Assembly: GCA_002441865.1 (NCBI GenBank)
Contig: DJNY01000026.1
Location: 10,155-27,088, forward strand
Reading direction: 5' to 3'
DNA: 16,934 nt
DNA from: Lachnospiraceae bacterium UBA6452
GTDB taxonomy: Bacteria; Bacillota; Clostridia; Lachnospirales; Lachnospiraceae
The position numbers were made by a program, and so were the translations under genes. Positions 1-8,953 of the stretch are shown piece after piece (the stretch's first letter is position 1; every line of letters begins with the position of its first letter). Under the pieces are notes generated by a model that worked only from the letters and a program-made list of their open reading frames with translations, was not told the origin of the DNA and searched no databases.

Positions 1-2
1 TC

Positions 3-3000
3 ATAACGGGACAGCAGAGCCTGAAATATGTCTTTGATCTGACAGATACGGCGCAGGCGGGATTTTTCCAGAAGGATTTCTGGATCGCATATGAGACGAG
101 AACGGTAAGTTCTGATGATGCAGAGATATTCAAAACCTATGAAAACGATGCGAAGATCAAGCTGGATTTCGAAGGGGATATTTCGGTAACAGATGACGCA
201 AAGAAAAAACTGACGGGTGAAACCGGTGGTGTACTGGAAAAGGTATACGACTATAAACAGGGAAATCAGTATGTAGACTGGAGCGTTAAGATCAATGAAG
301 GCCATTACGATATGTCGGCAGTGGATAACCCGGTCATTACCGATCAGCTTCCTTCTTATTTTGATTATGTCAGCGGTAAATTATATAAAGTAACGAAGGT
401 AAAGAACGGAAATGACACGCAGGTGACAGAGACAGAGGTTTCAGCAGTCATTGCGGTTATGAACGGCAAGATCACCGTACAACTGCCAAATATCGGTTCG
501 GATGAATATGTCTTTAAATTCCGCACCCAGTTTAACTGTCTGGCTGCAGAGCTGAGCGGCAAGACGATCGCCAATACGGTAAACTTTACCGGAACCGGAA
601 AGAATGTGACGGATACGAGTGATACGATCAAAAATGTATCCTTCAGTTCTTCTTCCGCAGGTGCGGTAACCAAGCATGAGATCCGTGTCAGAAAGATCGA
701 TGCGGTAACAAAACAGCCGCTTGCAGGTGCGATCTTCAAACTGTATCTGAACGGCAGTGATATCTGTATCGGTGAGGCAACCTCCGGTGCAGACGGTTAT
801 GCGGTATTTGAAGATCTGAATACACTGACCGGTTATGATCTGAAGCTGGTAGAGTACCAGACACCGGACGGTTATACGTATATCAGACCGGGAAGCGGAA
901 TCGGATCGGCAGAAACTGTCATTAAAGATTATGATGATGCCAATCTGAAGACAGATGCGTCAAACGGTACAAAATATTATGAGATTACAATTCCGAACTA
1001 TACACCGGAAGTATTAAGGGGAAGTGCGCTGATCCAGAAAAAGGATGCAGCGTCTGCGGCAGTACTTGCAGGTGTGGAATTTGGACTGTATACAAGTTCG
1101 CTTTGCACGGAAGATACACTGGTAGCAAGACGTACAACATCAGATACCGGAATTGTGACTTTCTCCGGTCTGGAGATAGGAGAGACCTATTTCTTACGGG
1201 AAATCACACCGCTTCCGGGCTATAAGGCAAACGATACGATCTACAAGATCGATGTAAAGACCGCAACAGAGACAGAGTACTGCGTATTGGGCGGTGCTGC
1301 TGGCACACCGCAGAGCAGCGCTTATGAGATCACCAATGAGAAGGCAAAAGCAAGCCTGACCGTGATCAAGACAGAGAAGGATTCTGATCCGGCTGTCTGT
1401 CTGGAAAATGCAGAGTTCAGTATTTATCGTGATGAAGCCTGCACTGACCGTGTGGACACACAGACGACGGATACGAGCGGTAAGCTGACTTTTGCGGATC
1501 TGGAACCTGGAAAGACTTATTATTACAGAGAGACAAAAGCACCGGACGGATATGTACTGGATACGACCGTGCGCAAGATCACGATCGGAACCGGAACGGA
1601 AAATGCGGATGTGGCAGAGACGGTAACGGTTACCAATGAAAAGGCGATCGGAGATATTGTGATCAAAAAAGTAGATGATTCTACAGTTGCTGTTCCGCTG
1701 GACGGTGTTACATTCCGGCTGTTACATGAGGACAACACGCCTTACCTGAAGTCCGGCGCAGCCTATGAGGTGACCAGTGATGAAAGCGGTTATGCCAGAT
1801 TCAAGGATATTCCGTTTGGCAGATATCTGGTAGAAGAGGTGACCGGAAAGACCGGATACCAGGTAAATCCGACAAATGCGGCTATTACGGTGGATATCAT
1901 CGGAGACAATAATCTGACGATCGTAAACAAACGATATAAATGCGATATCCGTCTGACAAAAACCGGAGAAGGCGGGGAATTGCTCTCAGGCGCCGAGATC
2001 GGACTCTTTACGAAAGACGGAGCAAGAGTAAAAACAGCAACAACCGGCACTGACGGAACCGTTACTTTTACAGACATTGTATACGGAGATTATTATCTGC
2101 AGGAGTTGAAGGCACCGAACGGCTATAAGCTGTCATCGGCAAAAGTAACGATCACCGCGGCAGAGATCAAGAACAGTTTTACAGCAGGCACGACACTGGA
2201 TAAAGCATTATCCAATGAGAAGCAGAAGGGGCAGATCTGTCTGATGAAGACAGATGATGCAGGTACTGCATTGGCAGGAGCAGAGTTTACCTTATATGAT
2301 GAAAATATGATAGCTCTGAAGACCGGAAAGACAATGACGGCTGCAGAAGCTTCCGCCATGGGCGCAGGTGCGGCAGAAGGACAGCTGTATTTCAGGGATC
2401 TTACGTACGGAACTTATTATGTACAGGAAACAAAGGCTCCGGACACACCGGATGCTTCCATTGTCTACCAGAGAGATAATCAGGTTTACAAGGTAGTTGT
2501 GGATTCTGATACACTTGTAACAAAATATACAGATGCAGACGGCAATCTGCAGAATCTGACCATACAGAATAAGAAATTAAGCACAACACCGCCGCTGATC
2601 AGTTTTAAGGTAAAGAAAACAGATGCAGAATCAGGTGCAGCACTTGCGGATGCAGTGTTTGAACTTTATAAAAACGGAGTGGCAACCGGTATCACGGCGG
2701 TAACGAACGGCAGTGGTATTGCATATTTTAAGCGGATCAGTGTAGAGACGGATGCAGCAGATACAAGTTATGAAGTTGTAGAAAAAACGGCTCCTGCTGG
2801 ATACAGAGCACCGACAGCGGCAGACAGGATCTTATTTGCACAAAATAAGAGCGAGCTCAATTCTTATGCAGATGCAGCCGCTGCGCCGAAAACAGAAGAT
2901 GAGATTGCATGGGCGGGGGATTATAAGCTCACTGCTACGAGTGAGGCAAGCGCAACCATTAAAAATACCCCGATGAAAGGTAAGATCTGGGTAACCAAGA

Positions 3001-6000
3001 CGGGCGCAAATGCCGCAACTCTTCTGAAGGATGCTGAATTTACATTATATAAAGAGGATCAGACAACAAAGGTATCGTTCACAGGACTGACTAATCCGGC
3101 GAAGACAAATGAAAATGGTATTGCCGTATTTGAGAATCTGCCGTGTGGTACTTATTATCTGCAAGAGACCGGAGCACCGGATGGCTACAGTATGGATACA
3201 GCAATGCAGAAGATCATCATCAGTGACGAGACACTGCATAGCGTAACAGTGAAAGATACAAAGCTCAGCCTGACAGTCAGCAAAAAGGCAGTCGGCGGAG
3301 CGGCAGAAGTACCAGGTGCATCCTTTACGGTCACAGAAAAGAATGATCCGGCGGTTGTACTGGACAGCTGGGTAAGTACAGACCGTGCGCATGCTGTGAC
3401 AACAGAGAAGATGACGACAGGAAAGCATTATATACTGTCTGAAACAAAGGCACCGGCGGGCTATACTTATACAAACGATATTGAATTTTTGTTTGAGTCG
3501 GACGGAAGCATCCGGCTGATCACAACAGCTGAGAAAAACGGGCAGACGATCACAGTCAGGGATACCCCTCTGACACTCAGGATCAGTAAGCAGGACAGTG
3601 TGACAAATGTGAACCTGGCGGGCGCACAGCTTGGAATTTATGATGAAACAGATGCACTTGTGACCAGCTTTACGACCAACACAGGTGTTTATCAGCTGCC
3701 GGCCGGTATTCTGGAAGCACCGAAGACAGGTTATAAAAAATATACATTAAAAGAACATTCCGCACCGGACGGCTATGAGCTTGCGGCAAATATCCGTTTT
3801 GCAGTAAATGCGGACGGCAAGATCTACACGGTTACAAAGGATGCGGCAAATCAGGATGTATTTACCTTACAGGCAGACAGTACGCTGACGATGCTGGATG
3901 TGAAAAAGAAAGATATTTACATCAGAAAACTGGATGCACAGACAGGTAGAGATATTGCAGGAGCGGCTTTTGCAATCTATAAGAATGCAGTAGCCGATCC
4001 GAACAGAATTGCAGAATGGACATCAGACGGAACACCGCATAAGCTGGATGCAGGCTTATTTACAGCAGGTACGGATTACTATCTGAAAGAAGTGGCAGCG
4101 CCGAACGGATACCGCAGTGCCATGGTGATCAGGTTTACTGTGGACAGCACAAAGAAGATTGTGATCCTGGAAGGAAATGCCAATAATATCAACGGCGATA
4201 AAGATACATTACTGGTGCGTGATGAACCGATCAGATTAAATCTGCGTAAACAAAATGCCTTTGGTACAATTCTGCCGGGAGCGGTGCTGAAGCTCGCAGA
4301 ATATGATGCATCCCGGCCGGATCAGATGGGAAATGTCATTCTGGATGCGTATACGACGGAGAGCAGTGTTTACAGTGTACCTTCCGCACAGCTTAAGCTG
4401 GGAACTACCTATATTTTAAGGGAACTTTCCGCACCGGATGGCTTTAAGAAGGCTGATGACATTATTTTTACGATCAACGATAATGGCAGTATTACGAGAG
4501 CTGATGGTGTAAGAGTTGTTAATAATACGATCATCATGGAAGATGATGAAGCTGGTCTGGGTATCGGTAAGAAAGATCTTGGCTCCGATATCGGACTGGC
4601 AGGGGCAAAACTGCAGCTTACAAGCAGCGATGATCCGCATTTTACAACAACGACATGGATCAGTGACGGAACGGTAAAAACATGGGATATCATCTCCTTT
4701 ACACCGGGCTGTACCTATACACTGACCGAGCTTTCCGCACCGCAGGGTTATGCCTATGCCGATCCGATCACATTTACGATCGGGGCAACAGATCACAAGG
4801 TCTATATTGCCGGACAGGAAGCAGCGGACCGTACTATATATATAAAGGACGGAAAGCTGGCACTGACAGTCAGCAAGCAGGCAAAGGGAGGCAGCAGTGA
4901 ACTGGCAGGCGCAAAATTTGAAATCTTAAATGAGAGTGGTACGGTAGTCACGACTTTTGTGACAGGTACAACGGAAACAAATGTGGATACCTCCATGCTG
5001 ACAGCACCGGCTGCAGGATATCAGGAATATACGCTGCATGAAGTGACAGCGCCGGATGGTTATGAGCTGGCAGAGGATATGAAATTTGCATTTGACAGAA
5101 ACGGAAAACTTTATCTGGTAACAGAAGAAAATGGTATAAAAACTTATACGGAAAAGACAGACCTGAAACTGACTGTTTATGATGAGCAGAAATTCTCTGT
5201 GCAGAAAGTGGATGCGGAGGGCAAGGCGCTGGAAGGTGCTGTCCTGGAGATCACTACGCAGGAGGATGGCAGTTTCATGCCAATTCGTTTTACAACGACG
5301 AAGGAACCTTATTATCCACAGGGACTGAACGCAGACATTACTTATGTATTGTCGGAGATCACGCCGCCACAGGGTTACAGCGTGGCAGAGCCGGTCAGCT
5401 TTGTACTCAAAGCAGATGGCAGTGTCTGCATAGATGGTGTTACATCCACACAGGGCAGACAGCTCACCATGGTAGATAAGAAAGTTACGGTTTATGTGGC
5501 AAAGAAGGATTTAGGCACAAAGAAGGCACTGAAAGGTGCGAAGCTGGCGATCAAAAATGAAGCGGGAGAAACCCTGTACAGTTTTGTATCGGAAACGGAG
5601 CAGACAACGATCCCGGGCAGTATCTTTACGGTTCCGACAGATCAGGCATATGCATATTACAGCTTATGTGAAATGGAAGCACCGGAAGGTTACGGACTGG
5701 CAGAAGCAGTTAATTTTGCGATCAACCGGAACGGACAGATATATCTGGTAGAGACCGATGGTACAGATAAGAAATATACACAGCTGACGGATCATGTCAT
5801 TACAATGTACGATGTATCGCAGCTTTCTGTCAGCAAGAAGACGGAACAGGGCAAATACCTGAAAGGAGCGACACTGAAGATCACGGCTGCGGACGATGCG
5901 GCGTTTGAGGCGGTCACGATCAGGACAGACGGAAAACCGGCATATTTTGACAGCAGCAGATTTACAGCAGGTGTCACTTATGTGATTTCCGAAACAAAAG

Positions 6001-6614
6001 CACCAAAAGGATACAGTTATGCAGCAGATGTGAAATTTAAACTGGATCAGAAGGGCAATGTGTATGTAAACGGTAAGAAGATCAAGAATAAATCAATTAT
6101 TATGACTGATGAAAAGATTCAGGTCAAGGTGGCAAAGAAAGACGAGAATTCAGGTCAGCATCTGGAAAATGCAGAGCTTGCAGTGAAGGATGCGGATGGA
6201 AAGATACTGTATACCTTTACTTCCAAGAGTAAAGATGTGACGCTGCCTGCAAAGATCTTCACTGCCCCGCAGGATGAAAAGTACACTTACTACACGCTGA
6301 CAGAGGTAAAAGCACCGGAAGGCTACGAGCTGGCAAAGGATATCAGATTTGCAATCGATAAAAACGGTATATTATATGTCAGAAACGCAAAGGGTAACTA
6401 TAAGAAAGCGAAGAACGGACTGCTGACAATGTATGATACCCCGGTCATTACTTCTTCGACAACCACGACAACGACGACGGGAACGGGAAACAAAGTGCCA
6501 AAGACGGGAGATCAGACACCACTTGGACTGCTCCTTGTACTTTGCGGAATTTCCTTTGTGGGCATGGGAAGTGCATTTACGGCATTGCTTCGCAGAAGAC
6601 GCCGGATGAAGTAA
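3..6614 (+). CDS. Giant LPXTG-type cell-wall adhesin with 18 SpaA/CnaB-like domains (5' end outside window)
   Basis: The frame is open from base 3 with no stop, so the gene starts upstream; the ATG at 312 is internal because the protein sense clearly continues before it. About 2203 residues are visible. Bases 3-660 encode an adhesin-type beta-sandwich region, with a segment around 230-300 (EKVYDYKQGNQYVDWSVKIN) typical of collagen-binding or SdrG-like adhesin domains. Eighteen SpaA/CnaB-like domains follow (about 675-6440). Each has a Lys in the first strand and a Glu in an LxExxAPxGY-like motif, as in domains that form intramolecular isopeptide bonds. The C-terminus has a Thr-rich spacer, VPKTG, a hydrophobic helix and RRRRRMK. 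Known for the family: sortase attaches such proteins to peptidoglycan, and they act as stalks or pilin-like adhesins. The ligand is unknown. No sortase gene is in the window. An intrinsic terminator follows at 6676. Confidence 0.93.
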   Translation: MTGQQSLKYVFDLTDTAQAGFFQKDFWIAYETRTVSSDDAEIFKTYENDAKIKLDFEGDISVTDDAKKKLTGETGGVLEKVYDYKQGNQYVDWSVKINEGHYDMSAVDNPVITDQLPSYFDYVSGKLYKVTKVKNGNDTQVTETEVSAVIAVMNGKITVQLPNIGSDEYVFKFRTQFNCLAAELSGKTIANTVNFTGTGKNVTDTSDTIKNVSFSSSSAGAVTKHEIRVRKIDAVTKQPLAGAIFKLYLNGSDICIGEATSGADGYAVFEDLNTLTGYDLKLVEYQTPDGYTYIRPGSGIGSAETVIKDYDDANLKTDASNGTKYYEITIPNYTPEVLRGSALIQKKDAASAAVLAGVEFGLYTSSLCTEDTLVARRTTSDTGIVTFSGLEIGETYFLREITPLPGYKANDTIYKIDVKTATETEYCVLGGAAGTPQSSAYEITNEKAKASLTVIKTEKDSDPAVCLENAEFSIYRDEACTDRVDTQTTDTSGKLTFADLEPGKTYYYRETKAPDGYVLDTTVRKITIGTGTENADVAETVTVTNEKAIGDIVIKKVDDSTVAVPLDGVTFRLLHEDNTPYLKSGAAYEVTSDESGYARFKDIPFGRYLVEEVTGKTGYQVNPTNAAITVDIIGDNNLTIVNKRYKCDIRLTKTGEGGELLSGAEIGLFTKDGARVKTATTGTDGTVTFTDIVYGDYYLQELKAPNGYKLSSAKVTITAAEIKNSFTAGTTLDKALSNEKQKGQICLMKTDDAGTALAGAEFTLYDENMIALKTGKTMTAAEASAMGAGAAEGQLYFRDLTYGTYYVQETKAPDTPDASIVYQRDNQVYKVVVDSDTLVTKYTDADGNLQNLTIQNKKLSTTPPLISFKVKKTDAESGAALADAVFELYKNGVATGITAVTNGSGIAYFKRISVETDAADTSYEVVEKTAPAGYRAPTAADRILFAQNKSELNSYADAAAAPKTEDEIAWAGDYKLTATSEASATIKNTPMKGKIWVTKTGANAATLLKDAEFTLYKEDQTTKVSFTGLTNPAKTNENGIAVFENLPCGTYYLQETGAPDGYSMDTAMQKIIISDETLHSVTVKDTKLSLTVSKKAVGGAAEVPGASFTVTEKNDPAVVLDSWVSTDRAHAVTTEKMTTGKHYILSETKAPAGYTYTNDIEFLFESDGSIRLITTAEKNGQTITVRDTPLTLRISKQDSVTNVNLAGAQLGIYDETDALVTSFTTNTGVYQLPAGILEAPKTGYKKYTLKEHSAPDGYELAANIRFAVNADGKIYTVTKDAANQDVFTLQADSTLTMLDVKKKDIYIRKLDAQTGRDIAGAAFAIYKNAVADPNRIAEWTSDGTPHKLDAGLFTAGTDYYLKEVAAPNGYRSAMVIRFTVDSTKKIVILEGNANNINGDKDTLLVRDEPIRLNLRKQNAFGTILPGAVLKLAEYDASRPDQMGNVILDAYTTESSVYSVPSAQLKLGTTYILRELSAPDGFKKADDIIFTINDNGSITRADGVRVVNNTIIMEDDEAGLGIGKKDLGSDIGLAGAKLQLTSSDDPHFTTTTWISDGTVKTWDIISFTPGCTYTLTELSAPQGYAYADPITFTIGATDHKVYIAGQEAADRTIYIKDGKLALTVSKQAKGGSSELAGAKFEILNESGTVVTTFVTGTTETNVDTSMLTAPAAGYQEYTLHEVTAPDGYELAEDMKFAFDRNGKLYLVTEENGIKTYTEKTDLKLTVYDEQKFSVQKVDAEGKALEGAVLEITTQEDGSFMPIRFTTTKEPYYPQGLNADITYVLSEITPPQGYSVAEPVSFVLKADGSVCIDGVTSTQGRQLTMVDKKVTVYVAKKDLGTKKALKGAKLAIKNEAGETLYSFVSETEQTTIPGSIFTVPTDQAYAYYSLCEMEAPEGYGLAEAVNFAINRNGQIYLVETDGTDKKYTQLTDHVITMYDVSQLSVSKKTEQGKYLKGATLKITAADDAAFEAVTIRTDGKPAYFDSSRFTAGVTYVISETKAPKGYSYAADVKFKLDQKGNVYVNGKKIKNKSIIMTDEKIQVKVAKKDENSGQHLENAELAVKDADGKILYTFTSKSKDVTLPAKIFTAPQDEKYTYYTLTEVKAPEGYELAKDIRFAIDKNGILYVRNAKGNYKKAKNGLLTMYDTPVITSSTTTTTTTGTGNKVPKTGDQTPLGLLLVLCGISFVGMGSAFTALLRRRRRMK
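675..6440 (+). repeat. Array of 18 SpaA/CnaB-like isopeptide domains
   Basis: I counted 18 domains by their first-strand Lys motif (xVxKxD-like) and later Glu motif. Approximate starts are 675, 1017, 1351, 1649, 1941, 2226, 2596, 2979, 3267, 3570, 3912, 4230, 4551, 4857, 5187, 5484, 5820 and 6117. Each is about 95-125 residues. All keep both Lys and Glu. The last-strand acceptor residue is Asn in domains 1-7 (for example TNEK, VNKR, KNTP) and Asp in domains 8-18 (for example VKDT, VRDT, MYDT). Domain 6 lacks the usual GY after its APx motif. Domain 7 has a longer loop before its last strand. Domains are diverged, not near-identical, so this is an old duplication array. Confidence 0.88.
4857..6440 (+). 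repeat. Two-domain tandem units in the distal stalk (about 630 bases each)
   Basis: Domains 14, 16 and 18 share one subtype, with an extra segment before the Glu strand (MLTAPAAGYQEYTL, IFTVPTDQAYAYYSL, IFTAPQDEKYTYYTL). Domains 15 and 17 share another, with a phrase like AGVTYVISETKAPKGYSY. The alternation gives units at about 4857-5483 and 5484-6116 plus a half unit at 6117-6440. Domain 10 (from about 3570) is also of the first subtype. This looks like duplication of a two-domain module followed by divergence. Confidence 0.7.
6495..6611 (+). other. Sortase cell-wall sorting signal (VPKTG)
   Basis: VPKTG is encoded at 6495-6509, followed by a hydrophobic stretch (about TPLGLLLVLCGISFVGMG and on) and the basic tail RRRRRMK at the stop. 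This is the standard three-part layout of a sortase substrate. The first residue is Val instead of the usual Leu. A Thr-rich spacer (SSTTTTTTTGTG) precedes it, as expected for a wall-spanning segment. Confidence 0.9.
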
Positions 6615-6675
6615 CCGGAAAGTGTTAACAGAATACCGGAGAGAAACAACAGCATAATAACCGGAAACGGAGAAT

Positions 6676-6713
6676 GGGAGCGCAATACCATACAGGTACT
6701 GCGCTCCCGTTTT
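6676..6713 (+). terminator. Rho-independent terminator after the adhesin
   Basis: GGGAGCGCA (6676-6684) pairs perfectly with TGCGCTCCC (6700-6708). After one mismatch, an inner TACC/GGTA stem extends the hairpin to a 5-base loop. GTTTT follows directly. It lies 61 bases after the adhesin stop codon. A second small hairpin, TTGTAG/CTACAA (6712-6732), follows without its own T tract. Confidence 0.88.
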
Positions 6714-6781
6714 GTAGTCTGTCAATCTACAAGATGTGGCATAATTAAGCAAAAATTCAGAATTTGTCTACTATATTTGGG

Positions 6782-6810
6782 TTGACGATTATAGGGGTGG
6801 ATAGTATGAT
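6782..6810 (+). promoter_or_regulatory. Sigma-A-type promoter of the hydrolase operon
   Basis: TTGACG (6782-6787), a 17-base spacer and TATGAT (6805-6810) each match consensus at 5 of 6 positions. Transcription would start near 6817, giving a leader of about 50 bases. AAGGA at 6855-6859 is the ribosome binding site for the ATG at 6868. A near-perfect palindrome, AAATTCAGAATTT (6753-6765), lies 16 bases upstream of the -35 box and could be a regulator site. Confidence 0.75.
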
Positions 6811-6867
6811 AAAAAAGAGATATTTTGCATATTTTGAACACTTTTTGACAGATAAAGGAATGATAAC

Positions 6868-8913
6868 ATGAAACGAAACAGTGTAAAGGGAGAAAAAGGC
6901 AGAAAACTGGCTGTTTTTCTGGGCATGACAGCATTCTCCGTGGCGCTTCTGGCGATGCCCGTTATGGCAAAAGGGACAGGAACGGTAACGGGAACAGGTG
7001 TGAATATACGAAAAAGTGCAGGCACAGCCGCCGAAAAAGTAACGACCGTTACAACGGGAGATCAGCTCCGTGTGACCGGATCAAAAAAGGACAGCACGGG
7101 GAAAAAGTGGTATAAGGTTACACTGACACAAAACGGAACAAAATACACAGGGTACATAATATCTGATTATGTAAACTATAAGAAAGATACAAAGACGGCA
7201 GATCAGACAGCGGCAAATCCGGCAGCAGCACAGGCAGAAGGTTCCACAACCGTGTTGGATGTGTCCGGCATTGCAAAGGATGCAGCGCAGAATACATCAA
7301 GTCAGGCAAATACGGGAAATACACAGAACAATACCAACAATAACGCAGCGGGAAACCAGACGACAGCAGCAAAGAAAACCGGTGCGATCCAGGGAAATTA
7401 TGTCAGGATCCGTAAAAAGCCGGTAGCCGGCAACGTAGTCTGCCAGCTCATGAAAGATACAGCCGTAACGATAAAAGGCAGTAAAAAGGGAACGGATGGC
7501 TATACATGGTATAAGATCTCTTTTAAATACGGCGGAAAGAAAAAGACAGGATATGTCAGAAGTGACCTGCTGAAGGTCAATGAGACAAAACAGGAGCCGG
7601 CGGCAGATCCCGCACAGCCTGGGGCAGATCCGGCAAATACAAACGGTACGGATCAGACAACGGTAACACCGCTGACAGATGCGGAATTTGAAAGTTATCT
7701 GACGGCGCAGGGATTCCCGGAAAGCTACAAGGTGCCACTCAGACAGCTGCATACAGTTCACCCGGAATGGACTTTTAAAGCAGTCCAGACAAATCTGGCA
7801 TGGAATGATGTCGTGGCGGCGGAAAGTGCAGTCGGAAAAAATCTGGTCAGCAAAAATGCGATCGTTTCCTGGAAATCTTTGGAAAGTACAGCATATAATC
7901 GAAAGAAGAATACATGGTACGGCTTTGATGGTGGCAGCTGGGCAGCAGCATCAACCGCACTGGTACAGTATTATCTGGATCCGAGAAATTTCTTGGGAGA
8001 GTCATCTGTATTTCAGTTTGAATCACTGGAATATGAAGCTTACCAGAATGTAGAGGGAATCAAAGCACTGCTGGCAGGCTCGTTTATGGGCGGCGATTAT
8101 ACAGAACCGGATGGCTCAGTGCGCAGTTATGCGGATGCGTTCCTTGAGATCGGGAAGCAGGTTGGTGTCAGTCCATATCATCTGGCAGCCAGATGTTATC
8201 AGGAGCAGGGCAAAGGCAGGAGTGACAGCATCAAAGGAACCGTAGCAGGCTTTGAAAACATATTCAACTATTATAATATCGGTGCTTACGCATCCGGTGG
8301 TAATTCGCCGACCAGACAGGGACTGATCTACGCATCAGGACAGACAAGCGGCGCCAATAATTATGAGCGTCCATGGAATACAAGATATAAGTCGCTTCTG
8401 GGCGGGGCAGAGTATGTTGCCCAGAAATATGTAAAGGTAAAACAGAACACATTGTATTTTCAGAAATTTAATGTCGTAAATACAAAAAACGGTCTGTATA
8501 AACATCAGTATATGGCGAATGTGCAGGCAGCAGCCAGTGAGGCACAGAAGATGAGCAAGGCATGTCAGACAGGTGACCGGCTTGTGTTTTACATCCCGGT
8601 ATATACGGGAATGCCTGAGACAGCATGCGTAAAACCGACCGATAACAGGAACCCGAATAATTATCTGGCAACACTTGTGGTAACGGATCAGGAACTGACA
8701 CCGGTATTTGATCCGGAAACGGAATCTTATGATCTGACAGTCAAAAAGAAGGTAAAAACGGCAGAGATCACAGCGACGGCTGTAGCATCCACTTCCGTGA
8801 TCAGCGGAACAGGTACTTATGATCTGGAGCGCGGCGATAATGTATTTACGATCACGTGTACAGCGCAGACGGGAGAGGCAAAAACCTACACGATCCATAT
8901 TGTGAGAAAATAA
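6868..8913 (+). CDS. Secreted SH3b-glucosaminidase peptidoglycan hydrolase with cadherin-like C-terminal domain
   Basis: The 681-aa protein starts at ATG 6868, 8 bases after AAGGA. Residues 1-34 form a signal peptide ending VMA before KG. Two SH3b-type domains follow at about 37-105 (VNIRKSAG, GYIISDYV) and 172-238 (VRIRKKPV, GYVRSDLL), joined by an Asn/Gln/Thr/Ala-rich linker. Residues about 269-565 resemble the GH73-type glucosaminidase domain (LytB/endo-beta-N-acetylglucosaminidase group). E446 in RCYQEQGKG is the likely catalytic acid, and NIFNYYNIGAY fits the downstream tyrosine-containing motif. Residues about 601-681 match the cadherin-like beta-sandwich pattern (LTPVFDPETESYDLTV ... 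YTIHIVRK). Family knowledge: these enzymes cut the glycan strand between GlcNAc and MurNAc outside the membrane. It is probably co-transcribed with the next gene. Its exact role (daughter-cell separation or wall turnover) is not shown. Confidence 0.87.
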   Translation: MKRNSVKGEKGRKLAVFLGMTAFSVALLAMPVMAKGTGTVTGTGVNIRKSAGTAAEKVTTVTTGDQLRVTGSKKDSTGKKWYKVTLTQNGTKYTGYIISDYVNYKKDTKTADQTAANPAAAQAEGSTTVLDVSGIAKDAAQNTSSQANTGNTQNNTNNNAAGNQTTAAKKTGAIQGNYVRIRKKPVAGNVVCQLMKDTAVTIKGSKKGTDGYTWYKISFKYGGKKKTGYVRSDLLKVNETKQEPAADPAQPGADPANTNGTDQTTVTPLTDAEFESYLTAQGFPESYKVPLRQLHTVHPEWTFKAVQTNLAWNDVVAAESAVGKNLVSKNAIVSWKSLESTAYNRKKNTWYGFDGGSWAAASTALVQYYLDPRNFLGESSVFQFESLEYEAYQNVEGIKALLAGSFMGGDYTEPDGSVRSYADAFLEIGKQVGVSPYHLAARCYQEQGKGRSDSIKGTVAGFENIFNYYNIGAYASGGNSPTRQGLIYASGQTSGANNYERPWNTRYKSLLGGAEYVAQKYVKVKQNTLYFQKFNVVNTKNGLYKHQYMANVQAAASEAQKMSKACQTGDRLVFYIPVYTGMPETACVKPTDNRNPNNYLATLVVTDQELTPVFDPETESYDLTVKKKVKTAEITATAVASTSVISGTGTYDLERGDNVFTITCTAQTGEAKTYTIHIVRK

Positions 8914-8938
8914 ACCGGAAAAGAAAAGCAAAATGAGA

Positions 8939-8945
8939 AGGGAAG
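8939..8945 (+). promoter_or_regulatory. Ribosome binding site deciding the ATG 8954 start
   Basis: AGGGAAG precedes ATG 8954 by 8 bases. The upstream in-frame ATG at 8933 has only an A-rich stretch before it and no convincing Shine-Dalgarno sequence. Confidence 0.55.
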
Positions 8946-8953
8946 CGTACTAT

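Noticed and set aside
4682..4900. Forward-frame ORF inside the adhesin, and many reverse-strand ORFs elsewhere
   Set aside because: They are shadows of the long coding frames, with no ribosome binding sites or recognisable domains.
8933..8953. Seven-residue longer start for the membrane protein
   Set aside because: ATG 8954 has a better-placed AGGGAAG site and a typical signal peptide; the longer form is possible but weaker.
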